From NCBI GenBank assembly GCA_046297495.1, contig JBKBIP010000009.1, positions 1 through 64,000 on the forward strand: a DNA stretch of 64,000 nt. The letters run 5' to 3'. How positions within the stretch are numbered: the stretch's first letter is position 1; each line of letters begins with the position of its first letter. Origin of the DNA: JBKBIP01 sp046297495 (GTDB lineage: Bacteria; Planctomycetota; Planctomycetia; Gemmatales; Gemmataceae). Shown here piece after piece: positions 62,251-64,000 of this stretch. The notes beneath the pieces were generated by a model. It searched no databases and was not told the origin of the DNA. It saw nothing but the letters and a program-made list of their open reading frames with translations. The position numbers and the translations under genes are program-made.

Positions 62251-64000
62251 TCACGGTTCGATCACCACGCGAAAACCGAGGTCTGGCCGGACAACGTCAT
62301 ACTCCTGACTATCGAATGGCTCCGTTGGTCCTCGTGGTGAAAATTCAAAGGGCTTCGGTTGGAAATAACTTTGGCCGCGCACGATGACATGCGTAGCTTC
62401 CATCGCATCGGGCTTCGGAACTTCCCCGCCAAGCGAGACATCCCGGGTCCACTCCTGCCCATTGCCAGCCATGTCGCGGCAGAAATAAATACTGATGTCG
62501 CGGGGAGCGGTACCGACCGGCAAGGGGCCTTCCTTAGCGCGCTGAATACCCACATCCCCCGCGGCGAGAGGTTGATCCGGGTTCTGAAACGGCGCGGCTT
62601 CCCCCTCGTCGCGCCCGCCGGCCTTGTCCCATTGACGCACAGTAGGCAGTCGGCCGTCGAGCCATTCGGCGAAGCAGTGCGCTTGCGTGACCGTCACCCA
62701 GAAAACCGGCAAGCGGTCATGCCCTTTGATTCCCAGCTCTTGGCCGTCAGCCACCGCGCCTCGTTGCCATTCGTCTTCCTTGACCGCCCAGGCATATTTT
62801 GTTTTGTACGCTTGTAGCTTTTCCTGAAATTTCGCGTCTTCCGTCGCGCTCTGATAGAGGGCGTTCCAAACCTTGTTCTCCATCATGTAAAACGACTTCA
62901 AATCCGTGACATCCTTCGATGGAATCAAACGAAAGTGAATATCTTGTCCCCCCTTGGACAGAATGAGGCGGTCGTACAATTTGCCCTTATCCGGGGTAGT
63001 CACAATGTTGGCATTGTCGGCTTTGCGGAATGTGGCGGGCAGCCAATCGACCTCGGCGACTACCGGAGAAGGGGGGGCCGGCTCGACCGGCGGGGGACGC
63101 AGCAGCGGTTTGAGCAACGGGATCAAGGCCGCTCCCCCGATCCCCAGCATGGCGGCGAGCAGCGCGAGCATCCAAAAATTCGGCTGCTTGCGAAGGCGCG
63201 GTGGCGGAATCGGCTCGGTTTCGGCCGCCGCCAGTGGTTCCTGGCCCACGATGGGTTCGGTATCCGCTGGGCCAGAGGGCTTTCCCGTGTCCCCTTTTGG
63301 TAGTGGGGCCGGTTTCACCACCGCCTTTTCCAGGGCTTGGATGAACGCTTGGCAGTTGGGGTAGCGCTCGGCAGGGTCCTTGGCCAAGGCTCGAATCAGT
63401 ACCTCTTGTTCTTCCTGCTCCAGCCCTTCCATGTCGGGAAAATGTTCCAAATGGTCCTGCATGACCGACAACAGATCGCGGCTGGGGAAAGGACGGCGAT
63501 TCAGACGCAGCTCCATATAGCTCATGGCCAGGCTGTATTGATCGCTGTGCGGGCTGATCTTGCCGCGCCACACTTCGGGGGCCATGTAGGCGGGGGTGCC
63601 GGAGCTGGTGGCTGTCACCAGGGGCCGACTTTCTTGCAGGCGAGCCAAACCAAAATCCGCGACTTTGGCATGTCCTTCCAGAAGCAAGATGTTGTCCGGT
63701 TTGATGTCGCGGTGCTGCACGTTTTTCTTGTGCAGGAAATCGAGAGCTGCCGCTGCCTCGCGGAAGATGGCCACCAACTCCTCGGCGGGGATGCCGCCCT
63801 GCCCTTGCTGGAGACACTCCTTGAGCCGATCGCGCAAGCTGCCGTCGGCCAATTCCATGACAATAAAGAGCCGATTTTCCTCGGGATAAAAGGAGTGCGT
63901 TTGGAGCAAAAACGGATGGCGCAGGTTGCGGATCAGCTCCAGCGCTTGCAGCTCGCGCTGGGCCTCGCTGTGGTCCAAGGGGCGCGAGATGATCTTGATG
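62251..64000 (-). CDS. Ser/Thr kinase fused to a formylglycine-generating-enzyme (FGE-sulfatase) domain; runs off window
   Basis: At least 583 residues; the 5' end (glycine loop of the kinase) is beyond position 64000, and the frame stays open to the edge. Visible: VAIK-type region ('IKIISRPL'), catalytic HRDIKPDN, DFGLA, 'GTPAYMAPEVW', then a Pro-rich linker, one membrane helix ('FWMLALLAAMLGIGGAAL') and a C-terminal FGE-sulfatase domain ('LPVFWVTVTQAHCFAEWLDG', 'RLPTVRQWDKAGG', 'MAGNGQEWTRD', 'VRGQSY', 'GFRVVIEP'). Typical FGE cysteines are not evident, so the domain probably serves as a binding or sensor module outside the membrane. This fusion is a planctomycete hallmark. Confidence 0.88.
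   Translation of the reverse strand, partial: IKIISRPLDHSEAQRELQALELIRNLRHPFLLQTHSFYPEENRLFIVMELADGSLRDRLKECLQQGQGGIPAEELVAIFREAAAALDFLHKKNVQHRDIKPDNILLLEGHAKVADFGLARLQESRPLVTATSSGTPAYMAPEVWRGKISPHSDQYSLAMSYMELRLNRRPFPSRDLLSVMQDHLEHFPDMEGLEQEEQEVLIRALAKDPAERYPNCQAFIQALEKAVVKPAPLPKGDTGKPSGPADTEPIVGQEPLAAAETEPIPPPRLRKQPNFWMLALLAAMLGIGGAALIPLLKPLLRPPPVEPAPPSPVVAEVDWLPATFRKADNANIVTTPDKGKLYDRLILSKGGQDIHFRLIPSKDVTDLKSFYMMENKVWNALYQSATEDAKFQEKLQAYKTKYAWAVKEDEWQRGAVADGQELGIKGHDRLPVFWVTVTQAHCFAEWLDGRLPTVRQWDKAGGRDEGEAAPFQNPDQPLAAGDVGIQRAKEGPLPVGTAPRDISIYFCRDMAGNGQEWTRDVSLGGEVPKPDAMEATHVIVRGQSYFQPKPFEFSPRGPTEPFDSQEYDVVRPDLGFRVVIEP

Noticed and set aside
63605..63625. Possible family-C palindrome in the last kinase gene
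   Set aside because: Only about 13 bases match and the arms do not pair; likely chance.
1..64000. tRNA, rRNA, prophage, insertion sequence or toxin-antitoxin genes
   Set aside because: I read for cloverleaf CCA-ended sequences, transposase motifs and small paired genes and found none I could support.

Overview
The window looks like a high-GC planctomycete chromosome, most like the Gemmata group. This is inferred from gene content: Ser/Thr kinases of the planctomycete type (one fused to a formylglycine-generating-enzyme domain), a DUF1080 secreted protein, an FG-GAP/beta-helix surface protein with an N-terminal 'LENR' cassette, a TPR-sulfotransferase, PhoD-type phosphatase, and many palindromic intergenic repeats. 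There are no rRNA genes, tRNAs, CRISPR arrays, insertion sequences or prophage genes that I can support. Three runs of N (19140-19239, 35401-35494, 54120-54218) are assembly gaps, all inside coding sequence.

Layout. 0.1-3 kb: phosphoglucosamine/phosphomannomutase, a polysaccharide-export lipoprotein and a tiny coiled-coil protein. 3.7-8.4 kb: a same-strand signalling block of two universal-stress proteins, a membrane histidine kinase and its sigma-54-dependent (NtrC-type) response regulator. 8.7-12 kb: TPR-sulfotransferase converging on a HEAT-repeat membrane protein. 12.2-16.4 kb (minus strand): folP-cdaA-cdaR-proA, a compact c-di-AMP synthesis operon carrying folate and proline genes. 16.4-23 kb: a 43-codon small ORF, PhoD phosphatase, a duplicated DUF3467 protein, a Tat-exported unknown, a broken AMP-ligase and a radical-SAM protein. 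23-31 kb: Ser/Thr kinase, secreted alpha-toroid protein, an AsmA-like giant followed by an LptF/G permease (both envelope-lipid functions), and DUF1080. 32-38 kb: metallophosphoesterase, PAS-GAF-REC regulator, CoxG-like protein, and a GTPase with a membrane segment and a C2-like tail.

38.4-47.5 kb: a 1081-residue beta-helix/FG-GAP protein, then the most unusual gene of the window: a 1450-residue protein made of three complete, tandem PaaK/CoF-synthetase-like adenylate-forming modules; then a glycerophosphodiester phosphodiesterase. 47.9-58 kb: an oversized peptide-type solute-binding protein, a small aromatic-rich secreted protein, purB, an alpha/beta hydrolase overlapping an enolase-superfamily gene, a nickel/cobalt-type transporter and DUF1015. 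58.3-64 kb: a hybrid multi-PAS histidine kinase and a kinase-FGE fusion that runs off the end.

Several families of short palindromes recur in the gaps between genes. The clearest is a GATTCATCGGTTCGCGC-type inverted repeat (about eight full or partial copies). A GGGGCC-GTCA-GGCCCC element also sits in frame inside the GTPase gene. Gene starts were moved from the longest ORF wherever a ribosome binding site, signal peptide or family start argued for it.
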